Assembly (NCBI RefSeq): GCF_000265385.1
Contig: NC_018013.1
Span: forward strand, 2,507,001-2,571,000
Length of the DNA stretch: 64,000 bases
DNA from: Aequorivita sublithincola DSM 14238
Lineage (GTDB): Bacteria > Bacteroidota > Bacteroidia > Flavobacteriales > Flavobacteriaceae
Reading direction: 5' to 3'
The notes under the pieces were generated by a model, which saw only the letters and a program-made list of their open reading frames with translations, searched no databases and was not told where the DNA came from. This document shows positions 13,547 through 22,306 of this stretch, piece after piece (positions within the stretch are counted from its first letter, which is position 1; each line of letters opens with the position of its first letter). A program made the position numbers and the translations under genes.

Positions 13547-15652
13547 TTAAGAAATATAATTCCAAATATTCCGATACTTCACAAGTTGCTCGAATGTATT
13601 TTTTATAGGAATATTTTCTTCGGAAGCAAAGTTGGGGTCTGCCTTTAGGGTTTGCATTGCGTAGCTTCGGGCAATCTTTAATATTTCAGAATCCTTTATT
13701 ATATCTGCAATACGTAGGTTTAGCACACCGCTTTGTTGTGTGCCCATCATATCGCCAGGACCGCGGAGTTTTAGGTCAACTTCTGCAATTTCAAATCCGT
13801 CACTGGTTCGGACCATGGTTTGCAATCTGGTTTTAGCATCTGCAGAAAGTTTGTGGCTCGTCATTAAAATACAATAGCTCTGTTCGGCACCACGACCAAC
13901 ACGACCACGCAATTGATGTAGTTGCGAAAGACCGAAACGTTCTGCACTTTCAATAATCATTACACTGGCGTTTGGAACGTTTACGCCAACTTCAATAACC
14001 GTAGTGGCGACCATAATTTGAGTTTCGCCTTTAATGAAGCGATTCATTTCATATTCCTTATCTGCAGATTTCATTTGTCCGTGAACGATAGAAACTTGGT
14101 ATTCAGGTAGGGGAAATTCACGTGTAATACTCTCGTATCCGTCCATCAAATCCTTGTAATCCATGGTCTCACTTTCCTGTATTAAAGGGTACACAATATA
14201 GACCTGTCTGCCCTTGGAAATTTCGTCTTTTATAAACCGAAAAACCTTGAGTCTATTTGCATCAAAACGATGCACGGTTTTAATGTCTTTTCTACCCGGC
14301 GGAAGCTCGTCAATTACACTAATGTCTAGATCGCCATAAACACTCATGGCAAGAGTGCGGGGGATGGGGGTGGCGGTCATTACAAGTACGTGTGGCGGGT
14401 ACTCATTTTTGTGCCAAAGTTTGCTGCGTTGTTCCACGCCAAAACGGTGCTGCTCATCCACAATTGCGAGCCCTAAATTTTTGAATTTCACCTTTTCTTC
14501 TAGTAGTGCGTGGGTGCCAATTAACATGTCTAATTCACCATTTTCCAACTTTTCGTGAATTTCTCTTCGCTTTGAAGTTTTAGTTGAGCCAGTTAGCAAT
14601 TCAATACTGGTGTTCAGGTTTTTACACATTTCAACTAAACCGTTATAGTGCTGGACTGACAAAATTTCAGTCGGTGCCATTAAGCAGGCTTGAAAACCGT
14701 TGTCAAGTGCTATTAACATTGCCATTATTGCTACTATCGTCTTGCCCGAACCTACATCGCCTTGCAAGAGTCGATTCATCTGGGCATTGCTTCCTAAATC
14801 ATTGCGGATTTCTTTGATAACTCGCTTCTGTGCTTCGGTCAATTCAAAGGGTAAATGTTCCGAAAAAAAGGTGTTGAAATGGTCTCCAATTTTATCAAAA
14901 GGATAGCCCTTAATTTTCGATTTATGAAGCAGATTTTTCCTGATTAATTGCAGTTGAATGTAGAACAATTCTTCAAACTTTAATCGGTATTGTGCACGTG
15001 CTAAATGGGCCTGACTTTTTGGAAAATGTATGTTGAAAAGTGCTTCCCTTTTGGAGGCTAATTTTAGCTCATCCAAAAGTGGTTTTGAAAGGGTCTCCGC
15101 GAAGTTGTTTTTGCTCTCCAAAAATAGTTGCTGCATCAGTCCATTTATCACCCGATTTGTGATGCCGCTATTCCCTAATTTTTCGGTGGAAGGATACACA
15201 GGTTGCATTGCCGAACGGATACTTTTTTCGTGTGCATCTAGCAATTCCATTTCAGGATGTGGCATAGAGAAACTTCCGTTGAAATAATTCGTTTTTCCGA
15301 AGATTACATAGGGAACGTTCAATTTTAGATTCTCCCGAATCCACTTTTGACCGCGAAACCATACAAGTTCTATACTGCCAGTTTCGTCAATAAACGTTGC
15401 AACGAGCCTTTTTCCACGTTTTTGTTCTACGGTTTTTATATGTGTAATCTTTCCAATAATTTGAACTTCGGAATTGGTTTGCTGTAATTGTGCAATTTTG
15501 TAATACTGAGTTCTATCTAAATACCGATTCGGAAAAAGATTCAGCAAATCCTGAAAAGTGTGGATACCAAGCTCTTTTTTGAGCAAATCTGCCCTGTTTG
15601 GACCGACGCCTTTTAAGTAATCTATTGGAGTTTGGAGAAAATTGGCATTCAT
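13547..15652 (-). CDS. recG: ATP-dependent DNA helicase RecG
   Basis: A 701-residue superfamily 2 helicase that remodels stalled replication forks and branch-migrates Holliday junctions. The N-terminal wedge domain has an OB fold (residues about 60-160). Helicase motifs follow: Walker A GDVGSGKT, the DEQH-type motif II in IVDEQHRFG, motif III in VMTATPIPRTL, motif V in TTVIEVGVNVPNA, and motif VI QLRGRVGRG. The frame extends to 15697, but the ATG at 15652 (MNANFLQTPIDYLKGVGP) matches the family start. The extra residues would derive from a hairpin repeat at 15669-15688. Length is normal. A decayed duplicate of its 3' end lies at 4945-5115. It is divergent from the small nucleotidyltransferase pair. 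Confidence 0.96.
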   Translation of the reverse strand: MNANFLQTPIDYLKGVGPNRADLLKKELGIHTFQDLLNLFPNRYLDRTQYYKIAQLQQTNSEVQIIGKITHIKTVEQKRGKRLVATFIDETGSIELVWFRGQKWIRENLKLNVPYVIFGKTNYFNGSFSMPHPEMELLDAHEKSIRSAMQPVYPSTEKLGNSGITNRVINGLMQQLFLESKNNFAETLSKPLLDELKLASKREALFNIHFPKSQAHLARAQYRLKFEELFYIQLQLIRKNLLHKSKIKGYPFDKIGDHFNTFFSEHLPFELTEAQKRVIKEIRNDLGSNAQMNRLLQGDVGSGKTIVAIMAMLIALDNGFQACLMAPTEILSVQHYNGLVEMCKNLNTSIELLTGSTKTSKRREIHEKLENGELDMLIGTHALLEEKVKFKNLGLAIVDEQHRFGVEQRSKLWHKNEYPPHVLVMTATPIPRTLAMSVYGDLDISVIDELPPGRKDIKTVHRFDANRLKVFRFIKDEISKGRQVYIVYPLIQESETMDYKDLMDGYESITREFPLPEYQVSIVHGQMKSADKEYEMNRFIKGETQIMVATTVIEVGVNVPNASVMIIESAERFGLSQLHQLRGRVGRGAEQSYCILMTSHKLSADAKTRLQTMVRTSDGFEIAEVDLKLRGPGDMMGTQQSGVLNLRIADIIKDSEILKIARSYAMQTLKADPNFASEENIPIKNTFEQLVKYRNIWNYIS

Positions 15653-15668
15653 AAAACGAAAATACTTA

Positions 15669-15688
15669 ATTCCTGCGAAGGCAGGAAT
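15669..15688. repeat. Small intergenic hairpin between recG and the nucleotidyltransferase pair
   Basis: ATTCCTGCGAAGGCAGGAAT is a perfect 8-bp stem with a GAAG tetraloop. Short repeats of this kind are common in flavobacterial intergenic DNA. It lies in the divergent promoter region, and a TATCTTTA box resembling the Bacteroidota -7 element follows at 15705-15712. Confidence 0.6.
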
Positions 15689-15716
15689 CCCAACCAAGAA
15701 TTATTATCTTTAACGT

Positions 15717-15899
15717 ATGGAAATTAATTTCAGAACAAAGGAAGAAAGTAAAAAGCTACAAGAAGCAGAATTCTTGGCTCTTTCTGGTGCTGAGCGAGTT
15801 TTTGCTTTTTTTAGGTTATGTTATGAAATGAGGGATTTTCCCACTCAAGAAACTTCGGATAAAAAAGATAATTTCATAATTCATTTTAAAAATAGATGA
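15717..15899 (+). CDS. Small protein upstream of a nucleotidyltransferase (possible antitoxin partner)
   Basis: A 60-residue protein with no recognised family. It starts MEINFRTKEESKKLQEAEFL and has a helical, charged N-terminal half and a short aromatic stretch (FAFFRLCYEM). Its stop overlaps the start of the nucleotidyltransferase gene in an ATGA, so the two are translationally coupled. A small helical protein coupled to a minimal nucleotidyltransferase is the layout of several type IV/VII toxin-antitoxin and MNT/HEPN-like pairs. That role is inference from arrangement only. A TATCTTTA box lies just upstream. Confidence 0.6.
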   Translation: MEINFRTKEESKKLQEAEFLALSGAERVFAFFRLCYEMRDFPTQETSDKKDNFIIHFKNR

Positions 15900-16375
15900 T
15901 TGAAGCTTGGGATAATAATATTCGCGATTTTATTAAGGGTTGCAAAGAGCACGAAGTAAAAATGATTATGGTTGGTGGTGGTGCAGTAAATTTTCACGGC
16001 TACCAAAGACATTCAGCCGACGTTGATTTTTGGTTAGAACCGGTTGCTGAAAACTTTAAAAAATTAATTCTTGTTTTTCAAGAAATGGGCTTTGAAATTG
16101 ACGATTTTCCTGAAGAAGTAAAAGAGCAGCAGCAAAATATTTCGATTAAATTCACTCCGAGTATTCTTAACTTAGAGATTATCACGAATTTCTCGGTAAA
16201 TAAGTCTTTTTCTAAAGCTTTTGAGGAAGCAGTAATTGTTAAAAGAAGGGACTTGGAATGGCGTGTTTTGTCTTTTGATGATTTAATTACGAGCAAGATT
16301 AAAGCGGGACGTACAAAGGATTTATTGGACATTCAAGAATTGCAACGAACAAAAAATAATTTAGATAAAGAATAA
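15896..16375 (+). CDS. Minimal nucleotidyltransferase (AbiEii/DUF6036-like)
   Basis: A 159-residue protein of the polymerase-beta nucleotidyltransferase fold. The GGGAVNFHGYQRHSADVDFW segment (residues about 26-45) carries the glycine-rich turn and the D-x-D metal-binding pair. A later acidic strand (LNLEIITNF, residues about 85-95) may supply the third metal ligand, as Glu. The C-terminal part (LSFDDLITSKIKAGRTKDLL) has the K-x-x-x-x-R-x-K-D pattern common in AbiEii-like and related proteins, in which the Lys/Arg contact the nucleotide. The gene overlaps the upstream small gene by four bases, and its stop overlaps the aminopeptidase start by one base. Toxin, antitoxin or RNA-modifying activity cannot be told from the sequence. 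Confidence 0.75.
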   Translation: MIEAWDNNIRDFIKGCKEHEVKMIMVGGGAVNFHGYQRHSADVDFWLEPVAENFKKLILVFQEMGFEIDDFPEEVKEQQQNISIKFTPSILNLEIITNFSVNKSFSKAFEEAVIVKRRDLEWRVLSFDDLITSKIKAGRTKDLLDIQELQRTKNNLDKE

Positions 16376-18435
16376 TGACAAAATATTTTTTAGCGTTTTC
16401 CTGCTTTTTATTTTCCCTTCAAATATTTTCCCAGCAGACTGAGGTTGCGGACTTTTTGAAGATTGAGGCATTAATAGGTACTGATATAATTGAAAAGAAA
16501 ATTGGAGGACATTTTTTAGTCACATTTAGAGTTTTAAAAGAGACGGATTCCATATTTATGGATGCTGTGAGCATTCAGATTAATAAGGTAGAAACTAAAG
16601 ATTTCAAAATAACTTCCGACGAAAAAAAGCTTTGGTTTACAGGTAATTTTGAAGAGGGCAAAGACTATAAGGCAGAATTATGGTACAACATGAAACCCAA
16701 GCAAACCCTATATTTCTTCGGAAATGAAATCTGGACGCAAGGTCAAGGAAAATACACTTCGCATTGGTTACCAAGCATCGACGATATAAATGATAAAATT
16801 GAGTTTGACCTTCAAGTAATGGCTCCAGAAGATAAAAATGTAATAGCCAATGGAGCGCTATTGAAAGTTGAAAGTAATTCAGATGAAAAATACTGGCATT
16901 TCGATATGAAAGAACCAATGTCTAGCTATCTGGTAGCCTTCGCCATTGGAAATTTCAACAAAAAAGAACTCGTTTCAAATTCAGGAATTCCCATTGAATT
17001 ATACTATCAACCTTCAGATTCACTAAAAGTTGAGCCAACCTACCGTTACAGCAAACAGATTTTTGATTTTCTGGAAACTGAAATCGGTTTTCCTTATCCG
17101 TGGCAAAATTACAAACAAGTTCCCGTTCGCGATTTTCTGTATGCCGGAATGGAAAACACAACCGCCACCTTCTTTTCCGAAGCTTTTATGGTTGATTCCA
17201 CAGGTTTTAACGATAGAAATTACGTAAACGTAAACGCCCACGAACTCGCACATCAATGGTTTGGAGATATGGTTACGGAAAAATCTAGTGAAGACCATTG
17301 GCTACAGGAAGGGTTTGCAACTTATTACGCTTTGCTTGCCGAAAAAGAAATTTTCGGCGATGATTATTATTACTGGCAGTTATACCAAACTGCTGAACAG
17401 TTAAAGACTGCGAGCGATGAAGGGAAGGGAGAATCACTTTTAAACCCTAAGGCTAGTTCGCTTACATTTTACCAAAAAGGTGCTTGGGCGCTTCATATTT
17501 TAAGGGAGAAAATAGGGGATGAGGCTTTTAAAACTGCTATCAAGAATTATTTAGAAAAATATAAATTCAAAAACGTTTCCACCGAAGATTTTTTGAATGA
17601 AGTGAAAGCGGTTGCACAAGCAGATATTTCAGCTTTTGAAAGGGATTGGTTGCAACAGACTGCTTTTCAAAGTGAAGAAGCCTATCAATCTTTGCTGAAA
17701 TCTTCCTTCGTAAATAAATATTTTGAAGTTGCTGCTCTTCGCGCTGTTCCAATTTCTGATAAAAAGCTTCAGTTGAAGACGGCGCTCACGTTTCCGAATG
17801 ATTTTATTGGCCAGGAAGCCGTTTATCAGTTGGTGGATGAACCGCTTTCTGAAACGCTCCCGCTGTACAAAACTGCTTTTGAAAGTAATAATCTCTATGT
17901 TCGGCAGGCTGTAGCACTTTCGTTACAAACCATTCCGAAGGAACTTCAAAAGGAATATGAAACTTTGTTAAATGACGAATCTTATGTAACGATGGAAGCT
18001 GCATTGTATCAAACATGGACACAGTTTCCAGAAAGAAAATCGGAATATCTCAACAAAACAAAAGCTGTTGAAGGTTTTCAGAATAAAAACATAAGGCAAT
18101 TGTGGCTCGCTTTGGCACTAATTACTGAAGATTATAACAATACTGAGAAGGAAAATTATTTAAAGGAACTGAAAAATTACACATCAACCGAATATAGTTT
18201 CGAAATTCGTGAGAAATCTTTCGAATACGTAAATGAGCTTCAACTTTGGGATTTGGAAACGATTAAAAATCTTGCAGAAGCCTGTGTGCATCCCACTTGG
18301 CGATTTTCTAAGCCTTCAAAAGAAATGTTGAACAAGCTGCTTCAGGAGAAAAAACACTATGAACAAATTAAGGTTTTGGGGAGACAAGTTTCAGACAAGG
18401 CAGCGAATTATTTGAATTCAATAATAAAGGAATGA
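16375..18435 (+). CDS. M1-family aminopeptidase
   Basis: A 686-residue zinc aminopeptidase. Residues about 1-20 are a Sec signal peptide ending FSQQ, so the enzyme acts in the periplasm or outside. After an N-terminal beta domain, the catalytic domain shows GMENTTATFF (the M1 exopeptidase GxMEN element) and the zinc site HELAHQWFGD with ligands His289, His293 and Glu312 in LQEGFATYY. The C-terminal half is helical and HEAT-like, as in other M1 enzymes. The start overlaps the previous gene's stop by one base and the end overlaps the patatin gene by four, so all four genes from 15717 probably share one transcript. No T9SS tail is present. Confidence 0.92.
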   Translation: MTKYFLAFSCFLFSLQIFSQQTEVADFLKIEALIGTDIIEKKIGGHFLVTFRVLKETDSIFMDAVSIQINKVETKDFKITSDEKKLWFTGNFEEGKDYKAELWYNMKPKQTLYFFGNEIWTQGQGKYTSHWLPSIDDINDKIEFDLQVMAPEDKNVIANGALLKVESNSDEKYWHFDMKEPMSSYLVAFAIGNFNKKELVSNSGIPIELYYQPSDSLKVEPTYRYSKQIFDFLETEIGFPYPWQNYKQVPVRDFLYAGMENTTATFFSEAFMVDSTGFNDRNYVNVNAHELAHQWFGDMVTEKSSEDHWLQEGFATYYALLAEKEIFGDDYYYWQLYQTAEQLKTASDEGKGESLLNPKASSLTFYQKGAWALHILREKIGDEAFKTAIKNYLEKYKFKNVSTEDFLNEVKAVAQADISAFERDWLQQTAFQSEEAYQSLLKSSFVNKYFEVAALRAVPISDKKLQLKTALTFPNDFIGQEAVYQLVDEPLSETLPLYKTAFESNNLYVRQAVALSLQTIPKELQKEYETLLNDESYVTMEAALYQTWTQFPERKSEYLNKTKAVEGFQNKNIRQLWLALALITEDYNNTEKENYLKELKNYTSTEYSFEIREKSFEYVNELQLWDLETIKNLAEACVHPTWRFSKPSKEMLNKLLQEKKHYEQIKVLGRQVSDKAANYLNSIIKE

Positions 18436-19346
18436 GAGCATTAGTAATATCTGGAGGTGGTAGTAAAGGCGCGTTTGCGGGCGGTGTGGCGCAATATTTA
18501 ATGGATGAGCTGCATCACGAGTACGACCTTTTTGTGGGCACATCTACTGGAAGTTTGCTCATTTCGCATTTGGCGTTAGATAAGATTGCCGATATTAAAG
18601 ATGTTTTTACTTCGGTGAACCAAAAGAGTATTTTTAACAGCTGTCCGTTTGTTATTAAGGAAGATAAATTTGGCGGAAAGCAAATAGCAATAAACCATTA
18701 CACGGTTCTAAAGAATTTTTTTAAAGGAAAAAAAACCTTCGGCGAAAGCCTGAATTTGCGAAAACTCATTGAAAAAACCTTTACCGAAAATGAATTTAAT
18801 ACGCTTAAAGCTTCAGAAAAAGAAGTAGTGGTTACGGTTTCAAACCTTTCGCTAAACCAAGTGGAATACAAATCTGTAAATGATTTTGAATATCAGGATT
18901 TTCTGGATTGGATTTGGATTTCTTCGAACTACACTCCATTTATGAGTCTAGCTAAAAAAGATGGTTGCGAATATGCCGATGGTGGTTTTGGAAGTATGGT
19001 TCCTATTGAAGAAGCCATAAACCGAGGTGCCACAACGGTCGACGTGATTATACTTGAAACAGAAGTGATGTATTACAATAGGCTCCCTTCAAAAAATGTG
19101 TTTTCGTTGCTGACCAATATGCATAGTTATATGGCAGACCGTATTGAAAAACAAAACATTCGCATTGGTAAGTTTGTGGCTGCCAATAAGGACGTTATTA
19201 TCAATCTTTACTACACACCTACGGTGTTAACCACCAATTCCTTAATTTTTGATAAGGAAATGATGAAAAAATGGTGGGAACGTGGCTATGAATATGCATA
19301 CCAAAAAAACGAAGAGCTGAACGAGATTCGGGTTATGGAGGATTGA
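18432..19346 (+). CDS. Patatin-like phospholipase
   Basis: A 304-residue lipid acyl hydrolase. The oxyanion loop ISGGGSKGAFAGG is at residues 6-18, the nucleophile elbow FVGTSTGSLL (Gly-x-Ser-x-Gly) at about 35-44, and the catalytic Asp in YADGGFGSMVP at about residue 180. This Ser-Asp dyad is complete, so activity is expected. There is no signal peptide and no outer-membrane domain, so it is probably cytoplasmic and acts on membrane lipids. Its ATG overlaps the stop of the M1 gene (ATGA), indicating translational coupling. Family assignment is confident; the substrate is unknown. Confidence 0.92.
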   Translation: MRALVISGGGSKGAFAGGVAQYLMDELHHEYDLFVGTSTGSLLISHLALDKIADIKDVFTSVNQKSIFNSCPFVIKEDKFGGKQIAINHYTVLKNFFKGKKTFGESLNLRKLIEKTFTENEFNTLKASEKEVVVTVSNLSLNQVEYKSVNDFEYQDFLDWIWISSNYTPFMSLAKKDGCEYADGGFGSMVPIEEAINRGATTVDVIILETEVMYYNRLPSKNVFSLLTNMHSYMADRIEKQNIRIGKFVAANKDVIINLYYTPTVLTTNSLIFDKEMMKKWWERGYEYAYQKNEELNEIRVMED

Positions 19347-19386
19347 TTTTATACTTTTTCTTGTCCAAAAAGCATAGTAAAAGCTT

Positions 19387-19400
19387 AGGGGGAAATCCCC
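19387..19400. promoter_or_regulatory. GGGGG-AAAT-CCCCC palindrome, copy 3
   Basis: GGGGGAAATCCCCC lies 160 bp upstream of the lipoprotein that opens the two-component locus. A CCCTGTATT word follows at about 19418, as near copy 1 (2791-2799). The 214-bp gap 19347-19560 contains no other recognised feature. Confidence 0.5.
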
Positions 19401-19560
19401 CAGGTTTTAAGTGTTTTCCCTGTATTTTTTTTGAAACTTGATATTAATTGGCTAATTATCAGTTGTTATGACGTATCTTTCCTTTAAGATTATGAATGTC
19501 CATTTTTAAATTAGCGCATTTGTAATTACATTTATACCTCAACCCTAAAATCTTTTAGTT

Positions 19561-20241
19561 ATGACAACAAAAATGACCAACCGATTCTTGTTACTGATTT
19601 TTACTAGCTTGTTGTTTATTGCTTGTGAAAACCCAACTCACACCGAGCCACCTTATGAAGGCCCACCAAAGGACAATATAATTTCTGTTGAGCAAGCTCA
19701 GGAAATGTATGATGCTTATTCAGAAAGACGTTCTGGCATTATTCAAAAATACGAGGACAGCGTACTTCCAAGCCCAGAGAAATTTACACCCACACGTTAC
19801 GCAGAGTATGACTTAAAAACCATAAAACAATACATTGCATACATAGAACACGAAGCAAAAGAAGCCAATGTAGATATTAACACATTGCGCTTTTATCTTT
19901 CCAATTACCCAAATAGCGATAAATTTCCGAATGGCGATGTAGTAAAATATCCAAGAAGAAATAGCTTTTTTGTAGTTCCTACAATGTCTTATAAAGGTGA
20001 AAACGTTGGGTTTTCAATTGAAGATATTGATGGAAAATATACAGCTGTACCATTAAAAGGGCGCAACTCGAATGAAGAAAGAACCCAAGATAATGATCAA
20101 ACGGATTCTACTGGCCAAATGAATGAGGCTGGATTTTTTATGTCTAATAATGCTACAGTTGGTGAAACTACTAGTTTGATTTTAAATGATGGAACTATCA
20201 CACCACCACCAGGAAATAATCCTTTTGATCATGGAAATTAA
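19561..20241 (+). CDS. Lipoprotein of a two-component signalling locus
   Basis: A 226-residue protein with a type II signal peptide: a hydrophobic segment followed by the lipobox LLFIACEN, with Cys at about residue 22. It should be acylated and placed in the inner or outer membrane. The mature part begins with acidic and Pro-rich residues. A helical segment follows (VEQAQEMYDAYSERRSGIIQ) and then a beta-rich part (NSFFVVPTMSYKGENVGFSI). The tail is low-complexity (Asn/Gly/Pro). I do not recognise a characterised family. It lies 13 bp ahead of a seven-helix protein, then a histidine kinase and a response regulator, so it may be a sensor accessory or a signalling ligand. That role is inference from the operon. 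Confidence 0.75.
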   Translation: MTTKMTNRFLLLIFTSLLFIACENPTHTEPPYEGPPKDNIISVEQAQEMYDAYSERRSGIIQKYEDSVLPSPEKFTPTRYAEYDLKTIKQYIAYIEHEAKEANVDINTLRFYLSNYPNSDKFPNGDVVKYPRRNSFFVVPTMSYKGENVGFSIEDIDGKYTAVPLKGRNSNEERTQDNDQTDSTGQMNEAGFFMSNNATVGETTSLILNDGTITPPPGNNPFDHGN

Positions 20242-20254
20242 ATACTAATCATTC

Positions 20255-20905
20255 TTGGAAACAATTTTATCTAATCTACAAACCATCTTTTTGGCTTTAT
20301 ATGTTATTGTATTTATTTTGTCGATTTTTAAATATCCGCTTTATAAAAACACACCTTTAAAGTTATTGCCGATAATTTTGTTTTTAAGCTTATTTGCAGA
20401 ATTTTTCGGAAAGTTCATTAGCGAGACATATGATGTGCCAAATATTGTGATATTCAACATATATTACTTTTTTTATTTTACGTTGTTTTTTTACCTTTTT
20501 ATGAAGGCTATTGAAGAAGTGAAATTCAAAAATTATATTAAAATAGGTATTGGAATTTTTTGGATATTTTATTTAGGTGATTTAATATTTACCGATATTA
20601 TTAATGAATCTTTTACAAAATCCTACATTGCTGGTGCAGGAGTATTAATATTCAGTATAACACTTTATTATATAAGTATTTTGCAGTCATCATTAGTTCT
20701 GGTGGTTAGAAACGACCTATTGTTTTGGATAAGTGTTGGTTTGTTTTTGTTTTATATTGGGTATCTTCCAATCAAAATAATTCGTTCTTGGTATTATAAT
20801 TTCAATAGTTTTTTTGAGCTTTTACAGCTTATTCAGTTTTCGCTCATTATCATTATGTATTTGTGCTTTTTGACAGGGTTTTTATGGATGAAAAAGAGGT
20901 CATAA
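20255..20905 (+). CDS. Seven-transmembrane-helix protein of the signalling locus
   Basis: A 216-residue integral membrane protein with seven clear hydrophobic segments spaced along the whole length (for example FLALYVIVFILSIF, IVIFNIYYFFYFTLFFYLF, SYIAGAGVLIFSITLYYI and LIQFSLIIIMYLCFLTGF). Loops are short. The start codon is TTG at 20255; no in-frame ATG lies close to the first helix. Its end overlaps the histidine kinase start (20884) by 22 bp, which couples the two. The topology resembles the membrane part of 7TM sensor proteins, here made as a separate polypeptide next to a kinase with a single helix. Function is inferred from context only. Confidence 0.8.
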   Translation: METILSNLQTIFLALYVIVFILSIFKYPLYKNTPLKLLPIILFLSLFAEFFGKFISETYDVPNIVIFNIYYFFYFTLFFYLFMKAIEEVKFKNYIKIGIGIFWIFYLGDLIFTDIINESFTKSYIAGAGVLIFSITLYYISILQSSLVLVVRNDLLFWISVGLFLFYIGYLPIKIIRSWYYNFNSFFELLQLIQFSLIIIMYLCFLTGFLWMKKRS

Positions 20906-21636
20906 TAATAATGGCGATAGCCATTCCGGTAACGTTGGTTATTATTGTTATCGTTCTGTTCAGCGTTTTTTCCCGCAGGAAAAACCGGTTGCTTCGGGAA
21001 CAAGCAGAGACCAAAAAAGCGTATGATCGGGAACTTGCAGAATCGCAAATAGAGATAAGAGAAGAAACCCTGAGAAACATAAGCTGGGAATTGCACGACA
21101 ATATTGGTCAGCTAATGACCTTGGCAAAAATACAAGCCCAAATGTCATTAGAAAAACCAGAAATGATGCCAGAGGTTTGTGAAACTATTGGCTCAGGAAT
21201 TGATGAGCTAAGGGCGCTTTCAAAATTGATAAATCCAGAAGCACTGAAAAGCCTTAGTTTAAAAGAAGCAGTGAGTCTGGAAATTGAACGGTTTAATAGA
21301 TTGAAATTTATAGCGGCAAAATTAAAAGTTGTTGGAACTATAGCGCCAATAGAAGGAAATACCCAAATTATACTTTTTAGAATTTTGCAGGAGTTTTTTT
21401 CAAACACTATAAAGCATTCCAAAGCGGCATCTTTAAATGTTGTTCTTGATTATTCTGAAAAGCACCTAACCATATCAGCAATTGACGATGGAGTAGGGTT
21501 TTCAAAAGATGACGATTTTATGGGAATTGGTTTGAAAAATATGAAAACAAGAGCAAAACTTATCAATTCAACCTTAAGGATAGAGTCAACTAAAGGAGAA
21601 GGAACGTCGTTGCACTTAAAATATAACATGGTTTAA
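20884..21636 (+). CDS. Sensor histidine kinase (NarX/HisKA_3 type)
   Basis: A 250-residue kinase. One membrane helix (VIIIMAIAIPVTLVIIVIVL, residues about 6-26) is followed by a coiled-coil linker and the HisKA_3 dimerisation/phosphoacceptor region. The phospho-His lies in ISWELHDNIGQ. The HATPase domain shows the N box (EFFSNTIKHSKA), G1 (IDDGVGF) and G2 (GIGLKNMKTRA). There is no periplasmic sensor domain, so sensing probably comes from the 7TM protein with which it overlaps. The ATG at 20884 gives a natural start; an earlier in-frame start at 20863 is less likely. It would phosphorylate the NarL-type regulator 37 bp downstream. Confidence 0.9.
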   Translation: MDEKEVIIIMAIAIPVTLVIIVIVLFSVFSRRKNRLLREQAETKKAYDRELAESQIEIREETLRNISWELHDNIGQLMTLAKIQAQMSLEKPEMMPEVCETIGSGIDELRALSKLINPEALKSLSLKEAVSLEIERFNRLKFIAAKLKVVGTIAPIEGNTQIILFRILQEFFSNTIKHSKAASLNVVLDYSEKHLTISAIDDGVGFSKDDDFMGIGLKNMKTRAKLINSTLRIESTKGEGTSLHLKYNMV

Positions 21637-21673
21637 TATATAAGCTTTCAATAATTTTAAATAGAAGATTCTA

Positions 21674-22306
21674 ATGAAATATACAGTAGTAGTAGTTGAC
21701 GATCATTTTTTACTCTCTCAGGCCATAGGGGGTTTGGTTCAGGATTTTGAAAACTTTGAAGTGCTTTATCTATGTAAAAATGGACAGGATCTTCTAGATA
21801 GATTGAAAGAGCCAAAAAACATCCCAGATTTGGTACTTATGGATATTAAAATGCCCATTTTGAACGGAATAGAAACCACAGAAAAACTTAGAACGCAATA
21901 TCCAAAGATAAAGGTACTCGCGCTTTCAATTGAAGAAGATGAATACACAATACTAAAAATGCTTCGCGCTGGTGCCAAAGGTTATTTAATGAAGGATACC
22001 AAAAAAGAAATCCTTAAAGAAGCATTGCAAAAAGTAATGGAAAGTGGTCATTACTATACAAGCACCGTTTCGCAAATACTTATGGAGTCTTTGGAAAAAA
22101 ACATTCAAACCGAAATAAAAGATAAAGAATTGGAATTCATAAAACTAGCTTGTACAGATATGAGCTATAAAGAAATTGCCGAAGCCATGATCTGTAGTTA
22201 CAAAACCGTAGAAGGTTACAGGGATTCCCTCTATAAAAAACTCGGGCTAAAAAACAGAATTGGTCTTATGCTTTTTGCGATTCGAAATAATCTATTTACT
22301 ACTTAA
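21674..22306 (+). CDS. Response regulator, NarL/LuxR type
   Basis: A 210-residue two-domain regulator. The receiver domain (residues about 3-120) has the acidic pocket VVVVDDH, the phosphorylated Asp in LVLMDIKMP, the Thr/Ser switch in LALSIEED and Lys in YLMKDTKK. The C-terminal LuxR-type helix-turn-helix (residues about 140-200) reads ELEFIKLACTDMSYKEIAEA and then YKTVEGYRDSLYKKLGLKNR. It is the cognate partner of the kinase just upstream. The group lacks a usual periplasmic sensor, so input is likely through the 7TM protein or lipoprotein. Possible targets include genes carrying the nearby palindrome; this is speculative. Confidence 0.93.
   Translation: MKYTVVVVDDHFLLSQAIGGLVQDFENFEVLYLCKNGQDLLDRLKEPKNIPDLVLMDIKMPILNGIETTEKLRTQYPKIKVLALSIEEDEYTILKMLRAGAKGYLMKDTKKEILKEALQKVMESGHYYTSTVSQILMESLEKNIQTEIKDKELEFIKLACTDMSYKEIAEAMICSYKTVEGYRDSLYKKLGLKNRIGLMLFAIRNNLFTT

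Noticed and set aside
15653..15697. N-terminal extension of RecG
   Set aside because: The extra residues derive from a small intergenic hairpin and do not occur in the RecG family.
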